From: Micavibrio aeruginosavorus
GTDB taxonomy: Bacteria > Pseudomonadota > Alphaproteobacteria > Micavibrionales > Micavibrionaceae
Length of the DNA stretch: 14,983 nucleotides
Assembly: GCA_003241475.1 (NCBI GenBank)
Contig: QFQB01000044.1
Location: 1 to 14,983 of the forward strand
Direction: 5' to 3'
Shown here: one piece after another, positions 6,737 through 13,539 of the stretch
How the letters are laid out: every line of letters starts with the position of its first letter
Numbering within the stretch: the stretch's first letter is position 1
The notes under the pieces: generated by a model
The model's database searches: none
Told to the model about the DNA's origin: nothing
Seen by the model: only the letters and a program-made list of their open reading frames with translations
Position numbers and translations under genes: made by a program

Positions 6737-7804
6737 ATGAGCGCAAAATTTAAAGTTAATCCATTGGCAAAAATATCATTGTTCCCAGAGATGAAGTGCG
6801 AACTTCTTCTGGAGGGACTAAGTTATAAATTGCCCCATACGGGATATATCTCGTTTTTGTCTAAGCTGAAGGGCGCGTCTGGAAAGGACGACATCATTCA
6901 TATGATTGAAGAGTCAATCAACAAAGATGCAGCTAATGATATATTTGAAGATATGTGTTCCAGCATGATTCTGGTTGATGAAGATTATGAACACGCTGAT
7001 ATGGACGGTGCCCGTCACTGGATCAAGCGCGGCTGGTTAGAAGGTTTATTTCTTCACCTAAAAACACGCAATATCTCTTTCTCAGATACCTCAGGGGATA
7101 CAGGCTTCTCAGCAAAGGAGTCTCTTGCAAAACTCATTGAAACAGAGGGACTTCCTGAAATATGGAAGTCTTATGATGATTGCCGGAAGTTTCCTCTTCC
7201 AAAGCCTCAGGCCATACCTGAAAAAAGTCTTGAAGAAGTTCTTTTGAAAAGACGATCGAACCGTCCGTGGCGTAATTCCAGCATGAGCATGGAACATTTC
7301 AGTTCAATTCTTCATTACGCGAATGTTGAAACAAGGCGTATTCGGATGAATTTGGAACAAAATGTGAAATCTGATCCTGAATTGCTTCTTAATTCTTCCT
7401 TCACTGCGCTAGAGACATATTGTCTCGTTATGTCCGTTCAAGATTTGACGCCGGGTCTCTATCATTATGATCCTAAATCCCATCAGCTCTCCCTTATTAG
7501 GGAAGGGTTGTTCCGGGAAGAGATTACAAAATGCTGTATCGGTCAGAGTAGACCCCATGATGCCTCCTGCGTATTTATGATTTCAGCCGTGTGGGAAAGA
7601 TTTATGTTCCGCTATCGACATGCACGCGCATATCGTACACTTTTGACCAATGTTTCTGAACTAGGGCACAAATATTTATTGCTCGGTACATCTTTGCGGC
7701 TAAGTACATTTATGACCCCCGCGTTTAACGACAAATACGTTGATAATTTTATGGGTTTTAATGGTTATGACGAAGCAGTGCTCTATGCCATCGGACTCGG
7801 TTAA
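6737..7804 (+). CDS. SagB-like nitroreductase-fold protein 2, 'RxSxR' type, PS loop lost
   Basis: The 355-aa protein carries KRRSNRPW at 171-178, the family's FMN-phosphate motif. Where relatives have PSxGGxxPxExY it reads NSSFTALETY (219-228), so the Pro-Ser-Gly-Gly loop is gone. LYHYD (241-245) and FRYRHARAYR...SELGH still align with the family. Residues 36-85 again resemble a PqqD-like winged helix (ISFLSKLKGASGKDDIIHMI...MILVDED). The start has AGGA nine bases upstream and only six bases separate it from the previous stop. Its retained motif is the one missing from protein 1, which suggests a heterodimer in which each partner supplies half of one FMN site, with the second site dead. That is inference from motif content. 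Confidence 0.82.
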   Translation: MSAKFKVNPLAKISLFPEMKCELLLEGLSYKLPHTGYISFLSKLKGASGKDDIIHMIEESINKDAANDIFEDMCSSMILVDEDYEHADMDGARHWIKRGWLEGLFLHLKTRNISFSDTSGDTGFSAKESLAKLIETEGLPEIWKSYDDCRKFPLPKPQAIPEKSLEEVLLKRRSNRPWRNSSMSMEHFSSILHYANVETRRIRMNLEQNVKSDPELLLNSSFTALETYCLVMSVQDLTPGLYHYDPKSHQLSLIREGLFREEITKCCIGQSRPHDASCVFMISAVWERFMFRYRHARAYRTLLTNVSELGHKYLLLGTSLRLSTFMTPAFNDKYVDNFMGFNGYDEAVLYAIGLG

Positions 7805-8489
7805 AAAGTCATCTTTTGAAGAGGCAAAAAAATTCCACAAAAAATCTTCCTATGGATTTTTTGTTCAGGAAATACCAATGCTCATGGAAACTAGGCTTGG
7901 GATGCAAGATAAGGTGCCGCAGTCCCTCAACCAAAGGGGATTGGCAAATTTATTGCAGGCGCGCAAATCAACGCGCGAATTTGTGACGCGTTTATGCACT
8001 AAATCCCAGCTGCTGGATGTTCTTTGGGCTGGGTATGGGCGGCTTACGGCTTACCCGGAAGTAGAACATAGGACTGTCCCTTCGGCTGGTGGCCTATATC
8101 CTTTGCATCTTTGTGTCTATGCCATGAATGTCCAGGGACTAGAAAAAGGGTTTTATCATTATAGTAACGGCGATCTTTCCGTTATTTCTGGCCCAGAAAT
8201 AGACAGTATTTGCCACCATTTTCACACGAAGCACATTAACTATGAAAAGGCGGCTTTTGTAATTTTTATTGTCGGCGATCTTGGCCTCGTGGGCGGGAAA
8301 TACGGGGAAAGAGGATACCGCTATATGCTTCTTGAGACAGGACATGTAGCGCAGAATATGTGTTTGGCCTGTGTATGTCTTGATATACAGCATATATCTG
8401 TCGGCGGTTTTGATGATGATTCCGTCAACGAACTTCTCTGTTCATATCAACAAGACTTCTTATGCCTTTACACGCTTGTAGGTGGTTAA
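7785..8489 (+). CDS. Canonical short SagB-type azoline dehydrogenase
   Basis: This enzyme should be the FMN-dependent dehydrogenase that oxidises thiazoline to thiazole, or another backbone bond. From the ATG at 7785 it has 234 aa, a standard SagB length. FEEAKKFHKKSSYGF resembles the usual SagB N-terminus. RKSTREF (60-66), TVPSAGGLYPLHLCVY (98-112) and KYGERGYRYMLLETGHVAQN (172-191) are all intact, unlike in its three paralogues in this operon. There is no N-terminal winged-helix domain, so leader recognition would have to come from a partner. The start overlaps the previous gene by 20 bp. In-frame starts at 7740 (TTG), 7761 and 7767 are possible, but the longer N-termini do not look family-like. 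Confidence 0.88.
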   Translation: MPSDSVKKSSFEEAKKFHKKSSYGFFVQEIPMLMETRLGMQDKVPQSLNQRGLANLLQARKSTREFVTRLCTKSQLLDVLWAGYGRLTAYPEVEHRTVPSAGGLYPLHLCVYAMNVQGLEKGFYHYSNGDLSVISGPEIDSICHHFHTKHINYEKAAFVIFIVGDLGLVGGKYGERGYRYMLLETGHVAQNMCLACVCLDIQHISVGGFDDDSVNELLCSYQQDFLCLYTLVGG

Positions 8490-8499
8490 ATTGTGATCT

Positions 8500-9510
8500 A
8501 TGGCAATTGAGTTTTTTGTAAAAGCAGTCCCAGAAAATTACCCGTCTATCGTTTTGGCAAAAGGGGGGACGGGTATTGTCGGCCGCGGTGCTGACTGGAA
8601 CCCAGACCTCGCGATGATCAAGGCCAACATGGAGTATTTAGAGCGCCAATCCTGTTTTCAACCTTTATCCAGCGGAATCGTATGGGGTACAAAGGACGAA
8701 GTAGGACCTAAAGCACGTGGAGTATACGCTGATGATATGCGCCACCGATGGTGGTGTTCAGCCTTATCATTCGACACGCATGAGGTTTATTACTTTCCTT
8801 TGGAGTTTTCCCAGATAGAAAGCAGCTGCACTATCGATAAGCCGCTGATCAAAAAAAATTCAGCAGGATTTGCGGCGCATCACAATTTGGAGAAGGCGAT
8901 TTCTCACGGGTATAGAGAAGTCATTGAGAAAAAGGGAATTTATCTTCTTTGGCAAGAACAGGTTGAACATATATTCGAGGCCCGCGGATATAACAACACA
9001 ATAGATAGGTTTTACCATATTTTCGATGAAAATGCTTATGGTCTATCTCTCCTCATTAAACAGATGACCCCGGACATAACTGTTTGTGGCTGTGTTGCTA
9101 CATATGTTGGCCAAGAAGATGGCAGACCTGCGCTGGTTGTTGGATGCGGTGCAGGCCTTTCAGTTTCCTCATCAATTGAGAACGCAATGTTCGAATGCTA
9201 TGCGCAATTGGTAAACGCTATGGAGCTGGTTGATGAGCCCAAAAACGGAAAATTCCATTTTTATTTTAAGAGTGAGAATGCCAGAGAGTTAGTGTCGCGT
9301 TGGTTTGGAAATGCAAAAAAGTATCAGGCTGAGTTATTCAATAAAGTTCCCGCTTATAGCGGAAACGAAGAAGCTTTTTATATTACTAGGGGAAGTTTTT
9401 TTTGTGAGCAGAATCTGAAGGTGCATGTCGTCCAGGTTTTGGTGCCTGACTTTGAAATATACGATATTGATGATCGTGGGTTTCCTGACATGTATTCACC
9501 GTTTGTATAG
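8500..9510 (+). CDS. YcaO-domain cyclodehydratase
   Basis: YcaO enzymes use ATP to activate a backbone amide and close Cys/Ser/Thr onto it, giving azolines (or thioamides with other nucleophiles). Features seen: KGGTGIVGRG near the N-terminus, KANMEYLERQ with the E-x-x-E pair E45/E48, NSAGFAAHHNLEKA (120-133), E140/E143 in YREVIEKKG, and GCGAGLSVSSSIENAMFECYAQ (215-236). These match the ATP/Mg-binding positions. The usual ERD is EKK. At 336 aa it is shorter than many (about 400-450): the segment before the first KG motif is nearly absent, and the C-terminus (DMYSPFV) lacks the proline-rich PxPxP tail of the azoline-forming class. No E1-like or TfuA partner is adjacent; the winged-helix domains of the SagB-like proteins may stand in. 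The gene lies 10 bp after the previous stop and has a weak Shine-Dalgarno. Confidence 0.88.
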   Translation: MAIEFFVKAVPENYPSIVLAKGGTGIVGRGADWNPDLAMIKANMEYLERQSCFQPLSSGIVWGTKDEVGPKARGVYADDMRHRWWCSALSFDTHEVYYFPLEFSQIESSCTIDKPLIKKNSAGFAAHHNLEKAISHGYREVIEKKGIYLLWQEQVEHIFEARGYNNTIDRFYHIFDENAYGLSLLIKQMTPDITVCGCVATYVGQEDGRPALVVGCGAGLSVSSSIENAMFECYAQLVNAMELVDEPKNGKFHFYFKSENARELVSRWFGNAKKYQAELFNKVPAYSGNEEAFYITRGSFFCEQNLKVHVVQVLVPDFEIYDIDDRGFPDMYSPFV

Positions 9511-9516
9511 GATACA

Positions 9517-10479
9517 ATGAAAAAGTATTTGACCAATAAGGACGTGACGTTTTTTCTGATGGATTCAAAATGGGGTATATATAACCCATACGATGAATCT
9601 ATTTATGAATTCGTAGCATCGCCGACTATGGTCGAAGCGTTGGCAGAGTTGGATCATAGTGCCCGTACCAAGCAAGATATAATATCTATTATTCAAACGA
9701 AAACATATACCAACGAATCAATTATCGTGGGTGCTATTGATGCTTTGATAGAAACAGGTTTTTTTATAGAACAGGATCAATCAATTCCTCTTCCCCTCTC
9801 TTGCTCCGCAGAATGGTTTTCATACTGGAAAAGGCGGGATTATATTCATCATGCGGATTATTCCGATCCTTCAATATTTGATTTTGATAAGTCTATCATG
9901 GCGTCTTACGCGTGCGATAAATATCCTGATCTTTACAAAGAATATGAGCAGCATAAACCTGATTTTCTTCTAAGTCATCCAGCGTATTCGGGTATAGATG
10001 CTGTCTCAAAATTCGGACATTTTATGTTTTATTGTTTTGGAAGATTGCGAGAAGCAACATTTCTAGACACTCTTCCATGCCAGCTTAAATGTGTTCCCTC
10101 GAAAGGTGGGCGCCATCCTTTCGAAGCTTACGTTTGTACCAAGAATTCAGAGCTTGTTCCTGATGGACTATATCATTATCCAGTTAATAGTCATAGCCTG
10201 CGACCTTTATCCGGATATGCAGTTTGTCCCGATGGAATTTCAATTTTTGTAACAGGAATCTTTGACAGGTACCAATGGCGATATAGAAATTCATGGGCCT
10301 ATAAAGACCTATATTATGATCTTGGACATCTTAAAGATACTGTTATTTCTCTCGCAAAATATTATGGCTGGAGTATAGAGGCCTGTGATGATCCTGATAA
10401 GTTTCTTTATGAAACGCCTTTGTATGAAGAAAAATTATTTTCATTTCATATTAACTTTCAAGAAAGGAAAATATTGTAA
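9517..10479 (+). CDS. SagB-like nitroreductase-fold protein 3, 'PS-loop' type, with N-terminal winged-helix-like domain
   Basis: The 320-aa product has CVPSKGGRHPFEAYV (192-206), LYHYPVNSHSLRPLSG and WRYRNSWAYKDLYYDLGHLKD (254-274), aligning with SagB-like protein 1 and clearly family members. As in protein 1, the RxSxR phosphate-binding motif is not found. Residues 28-85 (YEFVASPTMVEALAELDHSARTKQ..., ending ALIETGFFIEQD) look PqqD-like. The stop overlaps the next start in TAATG. It is six bases downstream of YcaO with AGGAT before the ATG. It may pair with protein 2 or with the canonical SagB, or be a scaffold. Enzyme activity by itself is doubtful. Confidence 0.82.
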   Translation: MKKYLTNKDVTFFLMDSKWGIYNPYDESIYEFVASPTMVEALAELDHSARTKQDIISIIQTKTYTNESIIVGAIDALIETGFFIEQDQSIPLPLSCSAEWFSYWKRRDYIHHADYSDPSIFDFDKSIMASYACDKYPDLYKEYEQHKPDFLLSHPAYSGIDAVSKFGHFMFYCFGRLREATFLDTLPCQLKCVPSKGGRHPFEAYVCTKNSELVPDGLYHYPVNSHSLRPLSGYAVCPDGISIFVTGIFDRYQWRYRNSWAYKDLYYDLGHLKDTVISLAKYYGWSIEACDDPDKFLYETPLYEEKLFSFHINFQERKIL

Positions 10480-10964
10480 TGTCTAAAATTTATATCAGAG
10501 AAGCTAAAGAAGATGATGCACAGGAAATAGCAAAGGTTATATGTGCCTCAATAATTGATCTATGTGTTGATGATCACAGAAACGATGAGTCCATTCTTGA
10601 AGATTGGTTGTCCAACAAGAATGCAGAAACTGTTAAAGGGTGGGTTTCTTCAAATCCTGGGGGCATTCTTGTCGGAGAATTATCTGATAAGATTGTGTCT
10701 GTTGGCGGTGTTTTGCCTGATGGCTATATTACTTTGAACTATATTCATCCTGATTTTCGTTTCATGGGTATTAGCAAAAACATGCTTATGAAATTGGAAG
10801 AACGGATAATGTCTTTAAACTTGAAAACTGCTACTCTTACCAGCACGCAGACCGCACATTCATTTTACCGGTCTCAAGGATTTATAGACAGCGCCCCGCC
10901 GACGGTTGGTTTTGGTAATAAAGCTTCTTATCCCATGAACAAAAATGTAAGTACCGATCGATGA
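10479..10964 (+). CDS. GNAT-family N-acetyltransferase
   Basis: The 161-aa protein is a typical single-domain GNAT, transferring an acetyl (acyl) group from acyl-CoA to an amine. IYIREAKEDDAQEIAKVI is the usual N-terminus; HPDFRFMGISKNML (90-103) is the acetyl-CoA pyrophosphate loop (R-x-x-G-x-S variant); TSTQTAHSFYRSQGF (121-135) is the C-terminal block. It shares one base with the previous gene and four with the next (ATGA), so it is translationally coupled. AAAGGA precedes its start by ten bases. Substrate is unknown: the peptide N-terminus or a side chain for tailoring, or self-protection by acetylation, as acetyltransferases do in other peptide-antibiotic systems. Confidence 0.88.
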   Translation: MSKIYIREAKEDDAQEIAKVICASIIDLCVDDHRNDESILEDWLSNKNAETVKGWVSSNPGGILVGELSDKIVSVGGVLPDGYITLNYIHPDFRFMGISKNMLMKLEERIMSLNLKTATLTSTQTAHSFYRSQGFIDSAPPTVGFGNKASYPMNKNVSTDR

Positions 10965-11962
10965 AATCCAGAGTATATTCTGATCTAGATTTTGATAGAG
11001 ATGGAAAGCATAGCGGGCATCTTATCCTTCCATATCAAACAAACCAATCTGCGTATGGTAATATTTTTACGCCTATCCAGGTGATAAAGAATCTGGAAGG
11101 GCCAACATTGCTACTGACGGCTGGTGTCCACGGGGACGAATACGAAGGGCAAATTGCTTTAAGGCAATTTTTTTCCAAAATCAAATCAAAGGATATTAAA
11201 GGCCGTATCATTATTATGCCGGCGGTTAATTACCATGCAGTAAAAGCTGGAACGCGTCTTTCTCCTTTGGATGGAATGAACATGCATGGCGCCTTTCCGG
11301 GCAGTGCATCCTCAAAAAACCCGACGGAAGAGTTGGCTTATTACATTGAAACAGAAATTATGCCCATGACCGATTATATGATTGATCTTCATTCTGGCGG
11401 GCTTTCTTTGGACTACTTGCCATTTTGCTCTATTCGCCTGACCAATAATGATGATCTGGATAGGCGCGGTATGGATCTTTTGAGGGCATTCAACGCTTCC
11501 TTATCCATGGTATGGAGGCAGGCGAATGGACGGATGCTATCGAGCGCTGCCGCCCGGAACAATGTCGTGTCGCTTGGCGGCGAATTTGGTGGGGCTTCTA
11601 CATATTCACACGACAGTGAAAAGATCATTGAAAAAGGAATTCGGAATGTCCTGGATTATCTAGGTATGACGCATCGAAATTGGAAGCCGGCCTGTTCAAA
11701 AACCAATATATTCGAGGTCTCCGGGGTGAGAAGTTATGTTTATTCAAGACTCTCTGGTATTTTTGAAACGAACATTTCTTTAGGTAAATCGGTGAAAAAA
11801 AATGATTTGTGCGGATATGTCCATCCTTTAGAAGGTGATACAGGACGAAAAGTTCACAAATTTCAAGAAGACGGAATTGTAGTATGTAAACGACATTTGT
11901 CTTTGGTTTCACAGGGAGACTGCCTGGCCCATACGGCCATTCTATCTAAAATTACTCTTTAG
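10961..11962 (+). CDS. Zinc deacylase/carboxypeptidase of the AspA/AstE/DoeB family
   Basis: This 333-aa M14-like enzyme has the zinc triad GVHGDEYEG (H57, E60) and DLHSGG (H144), and LGGEFGG with the likely catalytic Glu (E208). LSPLDGMNMHGAFPG is the family block seen in N-acetyl-diaminobutyrate deacetylase (DoeB) and relatives. Residues after about 240 form the small beta domain common to the family (VSGVRSYVYSRLSGIFE, SLVSQGDCLAHTAI). These enzymes remove N-acyl groups from amino acids. Placed in a four-base overlap with the GNAT gene, it could undo the acetylation, activating or inactivating the product, or trim the peptide. It is the last gene of the operon; the next plausible terminator is 139 bp downstream. 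No strong Shine-Dalgarno, as expected for coupled translation. Confidence 0.88.
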   Translation: MKSRVYSDLDFDRDGKHSGHLILPYQTNQSAYGNIFTPIQVIKNLEGPTLLLTAGVHGDEYEGQIALRQFFSKIKSKDIKGRIIIMPAVNYHAVKAGTRLSPLDGMNMHGAFPGSASSKNPTEELAYYIETEIMPMTDYMIDLHSGGLSLDYLPFCSIRLTNNDDLDRRGMDLLRAFNASLSMVWRQANGRMLSSAAARNNVVSLGGEFGGASTYSHDSEKIIEKGIRNVLDYLGMTHRNWKPACSKTNIFEVSGVRSYVYSRLSGIFETNISLGKSVKKNDLCGYVHPLEGDTGRKVHKFQEDGIVVCKRHLSLVSQGDCLAHTAILSKITL

Positions 11963-12045
11963 TTATTAAATCGCTATTAGGTCTTTGGCTTAGTAGAGAT
12001 AGAGATGACAACATGAGGTATTAAGCAGAGTAAATTTGTTACAGA

Positions 12046-12060
12046 CTGCCTCCACCACCA
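12046..12060. other. Short tRNA/tmRNA-3'-end-like sequence (possible attachment-site remnant)
   Basis: CTGCCTCCACCACCA looks like the last bases of a tRNA-like molecule ending in CCA. No TpsiC loop (GGTTCGA) or matching 5' acceptor strand is found within 100 bp upstream, so no complete RNA gene is present. Integrases often target such 3' ends. This is a weak call; the stretch 11963-12100 otherwise shows nothing recognisable. Confidence 0.2.
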
Positions 12061-12100
12061 TTTAGTCTCCAGTTTCGTACACTCAGAGAATATAGCGCTC

Positions 12101-12127
12101 AAAACCCCGCCGTTCTGCGGGTTTTTT
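12101..12127 (+). terminator. Intrinsic terminator downstream of the RiPP operon
   Basis: CCCGC and GCGGG form a stem around CGTTCT, extended by AAAA/TTTT with one bulged C, and followed by T residues. It is the first clear terminator after the deacylase gene on the plus strand. Confidence 0.7.
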
Positions 12128-12153
12128 GCTTATGGGACTTATGGACGCATTTT

Positions 12154-12170
12154 GAGAATTCCGAATTCTC
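12154..12170. repeat. Perfect 8-bp palindrome GAGAATTC-C-GAATTCTC
   Basis: Two 8-bp arms around a single C form a near-perfect dyad in a non-coding stretch, 128 bp before the recombinase-tail remnant. The shape would suit a dimeric recombinase or regulator site. No protein partner is known from the sequence. Confidence 0.5.
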
Positions 12171-12221
12171 TCCCCGAACGGGCGTTTTTCTCTGCGCCAC
12201 TTTTTCGAGTGCGTCAGGAAG

Positions 12222-12260
12222 AAAAATTCCCTGCTAACAGGGAAAATAACAGGGAATTTT
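12222..12260. repeat. Nested inverted and direct repeats with AACAGGGAA units
   Basis: AAAATTCCCTG (12223-12233) pairs with CAGGGAATTTT (12250-12260). The left arm can also pair with an inner CAGGG (CCCTG-CTAA-CAGGG, 12229-12242). AACAGGGAA occurs twice in tandem. A run of A follows on this strand. I associate this AACAGGGAA motif with sequence downstream of alphaproteobacterial serine-recombinase genes; it lies just after the recombinase tail when read on the minus strand. Confidence 0.5.
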
Positions 12261-12281
12261 AAAAAATTTGGAGGGCGGGTT

Positions 12282-12413
12282 TTAGAGCGCCATCAGGGTG
12301 TCGAAACTACCCATTATGATCTTCCGGACACCGGATTTTGAAAGACCCTCCCGGGCGGCAATATCCTCGATCGACATTCCGTCAAAATACTCGTCTCGCC
12401 AGACGATGCATTG
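12282..12413 (-). pseudogene. Serine-recombinase C-terminal tail remnant (copy B)
   Basis: On the minus strand the frame reads QCIVWRDEYFDGMSIEDIAA, continues REGLSKSGVRKIIMGSFDTL and closes MAL with a TAA stop. A TAG stop lies just upstream in the same frame, so only about 43 codons remain. This is the end of a recombinase-type protein with no start or catalytic region. It aligns without gaps with copy A at the window's left edge, 86 of the first 100 bases identical by hand count, mostly with synonymous or conservative changes. Together they form direct repeats flanking gltX and the RiPP cluster. Confidence 0.65.
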
Positions 12414-12502
12414 CTAATATATCTGGCGTAACGGGGTTAACCGACGAGGCGGCACTGGTGTCTTCAGGTCACTTAGTTGTAACTTAAACGAGATATTCGC
12501 AC

Positions 12503-12532
12503 AAAAAAGGGCGCCCGAAAGCGCCCTTTTTT
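12503..12532. terminator. Bidirectional intrinsic terminator
   Basis: AAAAAAGGGCGC and GCGCCCTTTTTT form a perfect 12-bp stem with a six-base CCGAAA loop. It would terminate both strands: in particular the 71-aa minus-strand gene that ends 50 bp to its right, and any transcript entering from the left. Confidence 0.85.
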
Positions 12533-12581
12533 ATTTTACACAATCTAGCTTATCGCATCTAACTTCAAAATCTAAATGAGC

Positions 12582-12797
12582 CTATTCAATTTTAGATAAC
12601 TCTAAAAGTGAGGCGGTAAGATATATCCTAGCCATAGAGTGTTTTTTCTTGTTTTCATATGTCGCTCCCTGGTAATCTAATTGCAATACTTTCAGTAGAG
12701 AATTTTCGATATCGGATTTAATGAGCTCTAATAAATTATCAGAATTTGGATTTTCATTATTGACTGTAAGTTCGTGATTAAATTGTTTGTGGAACAT
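12582..12797 (-). CDS. Hypothetical 71-aa protein
   Basis: Not recognised. The sequence MFHKQFNHELTVNNENPNSD is followed by an amphipathic helical C-terminal two-thirds (NLLELIKSDIENSLLKVLQL, later ARIYLTASLLELSKIE). No signal peptide, Cys motifs or membrane segment are seen. A good Shine-Dalgarno (GAGGAG, nine to ten bases from the ATG on the minus strand) and a strong terminator 50 bp after the stop support a real gene. It is transcribed away from the XRE-type regulator at 12916, across a 118-bp gap that contains a palindrome, so the regulator may control it. A small partner or antagonist of that regulator is possible but unsupported. Confidence 0.65.
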   Translation of the reverse strand: MFHKQFNHELTVNNENPNSDNLLELIKSDIENSLLKVLQLDYQGATYENKKKHSMARIYLTASLLELSKIE

Positions 12798-12850
12798 AAA
12801 ATTTTACTCCTCAGTAATGCTTTCTTTGTGCGCTTCTATTACATTAATTT

Positions 12851-12867
12851 CTTAATTAACAATTAAG
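12851..12867. promoter_or_regulatory. Palindromic candidate operator for the HTH regulator
   Basis: CTTAATT and AATTAAG are perfect 7-bp arms around AAC in the gap between the divergent 71-aa gene and the XRE gene. XRE-family regulators usually bind such dyads as dimers, and position suggests autoregulation. The AT-rich context raises the chance of coincidence. Confidence 0.45.
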
Positions 12868-12915
12868 ATAGTGTTCAAGGTGTCTAAAGTGCATTAAACG
12901 AGATTATTTTTGGTA

Positions 12916-13380
12916 ATGTTTAGGTACTCTCATGGACTCATCTACAAAAAAAATCCCAAATCTTCGCCAGCTAAAATCAAAAAACGCTCTATTGCAATCG
13001 ATGTTCAGGTAGGATCGATGTTACGTCAAGCGCGTCTGCTAAAGGGCATAAGCCAGCATAATCTAGCAAAGACAATTGGCGTTACTTTTCAGCAAATTCA
13101 AAAATATGAAAGTGGTGTTAATAGAATATCTGCGGGACGTATTTATCAAATTGCACAAACTCTGGAGGTGCCTGTTGGCTTCTTTTTTCCTGAATATTCA
13201 GAATCAAAAGGCAAGATTGGCGCAGTTGATCAAAAGTCCTATGCAAAAAGCCCAGATATGAATTCTGCTGAAAGCATAAATCTCATTCGAATTTATTATT
13301 CCGTCAAACAGCCTGATCTGCGTAAGTATTTTTTGCAATTAATTACAGAGCTTGCAGACAACTTAGCCAAGCGGAAATAA
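12916..13380 (+). CDS. XRE-family helix-turn-helix transcriptional regulator
   Basis: A DNA-binding regulator with a single HTH_3 domain: VGSMLRQARLLKGISQHNLAKTIGVTFQQIQKYESGVNRISAGRIYQIAQTLEVPVGFFF. The second helix reads SQHNLAKTIGV and the recognition helix TFQQIQKYESG, the form common in small alphaproteobacterial regulators. A basic N-terminal stretch and a C-terminal tail (NLIRIYYSVKQPDLRKYFLQLITELADNL) flank it. The ATG at 12916 is chosen; a TTG six bases earlier is equally possible, and neither has a strong Shine-Dalgarno. A hairpin terminator follows the stop. It is divergent from the 71-aa gene with a palindrome between them. It lies outside the repeat-bracketed segment, so a role in the RiPP cluster is only a possibility. 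Confidence 0.88.
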   Translation: MFRYSHGLIYKKNPKSSPAKIKKRSIAIDVQVGSMLRQARLLKGISQHNLAKTIGVTFQQIQKYESGVNRISAGRIYQIAQTLEVPVGFFFPEYSESKGKIGAVDQKSYAKSPDMNSAESINLIRIYYSVKQPDLRKYFLQLITELADNLAKRK

Positions 13381-13405
13381 TCATGAAAAATTTTATAAGA
13401 GTCTT

Positions 13406-13442
13406 ATTACAGCTTCAGATTGTTCTGTTGCTGTAATTTTAT
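13406..13442 (+). terminator. Intrinsic terminator after the XRE gene
   Basis: ATTACAGC (13406-13413) pairs with GCTGTAAT (13430-13437), with an inner CAGA/TCTG stem around TTGT, then TTTTATTT. It ends the regulator transcript 26 bp after the stop codon. Confidence 0.7.
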
Positions 13443-13511
13443 TTCGTTTTGCGCCCAGAATTCGTTTTTCTACTTAAAAACTCTATTGTTATTCTTTAAC
13501 TTTTGGTTGTA

Positions 13512-13539
13512 TTGTAAGGTTAGCATTTGTTTATATAAC
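13512..13539 (+). promoter_or_regulatory. Candidate promoter for the ThiF-like gene
   Basis: TTGTAA (13512-13517) and TATAAC (13534-13539) are separated by 16 bp, with four and five of six consensus matches. It lies about 60 bp before the ATG at 13598. The rest of 13443-13597 shows no gene; a 69-codon open frame across it has no supporting features. Confidence 0.35.

Noticed and set aside
11963..12060. Complete tRNA or tmRNA gene
   Set aside because: Only a CCA-like 3' end is seen; there is no matching acceptor 5' strand, TpsiC loop or D-arm.
13383..13436. 17-codon frame beginning MKNFIRVLLQ after the XRE gene
   Set aside because: It coincides with the arms of the terminator hairpin and has no clear ribosome binding site.
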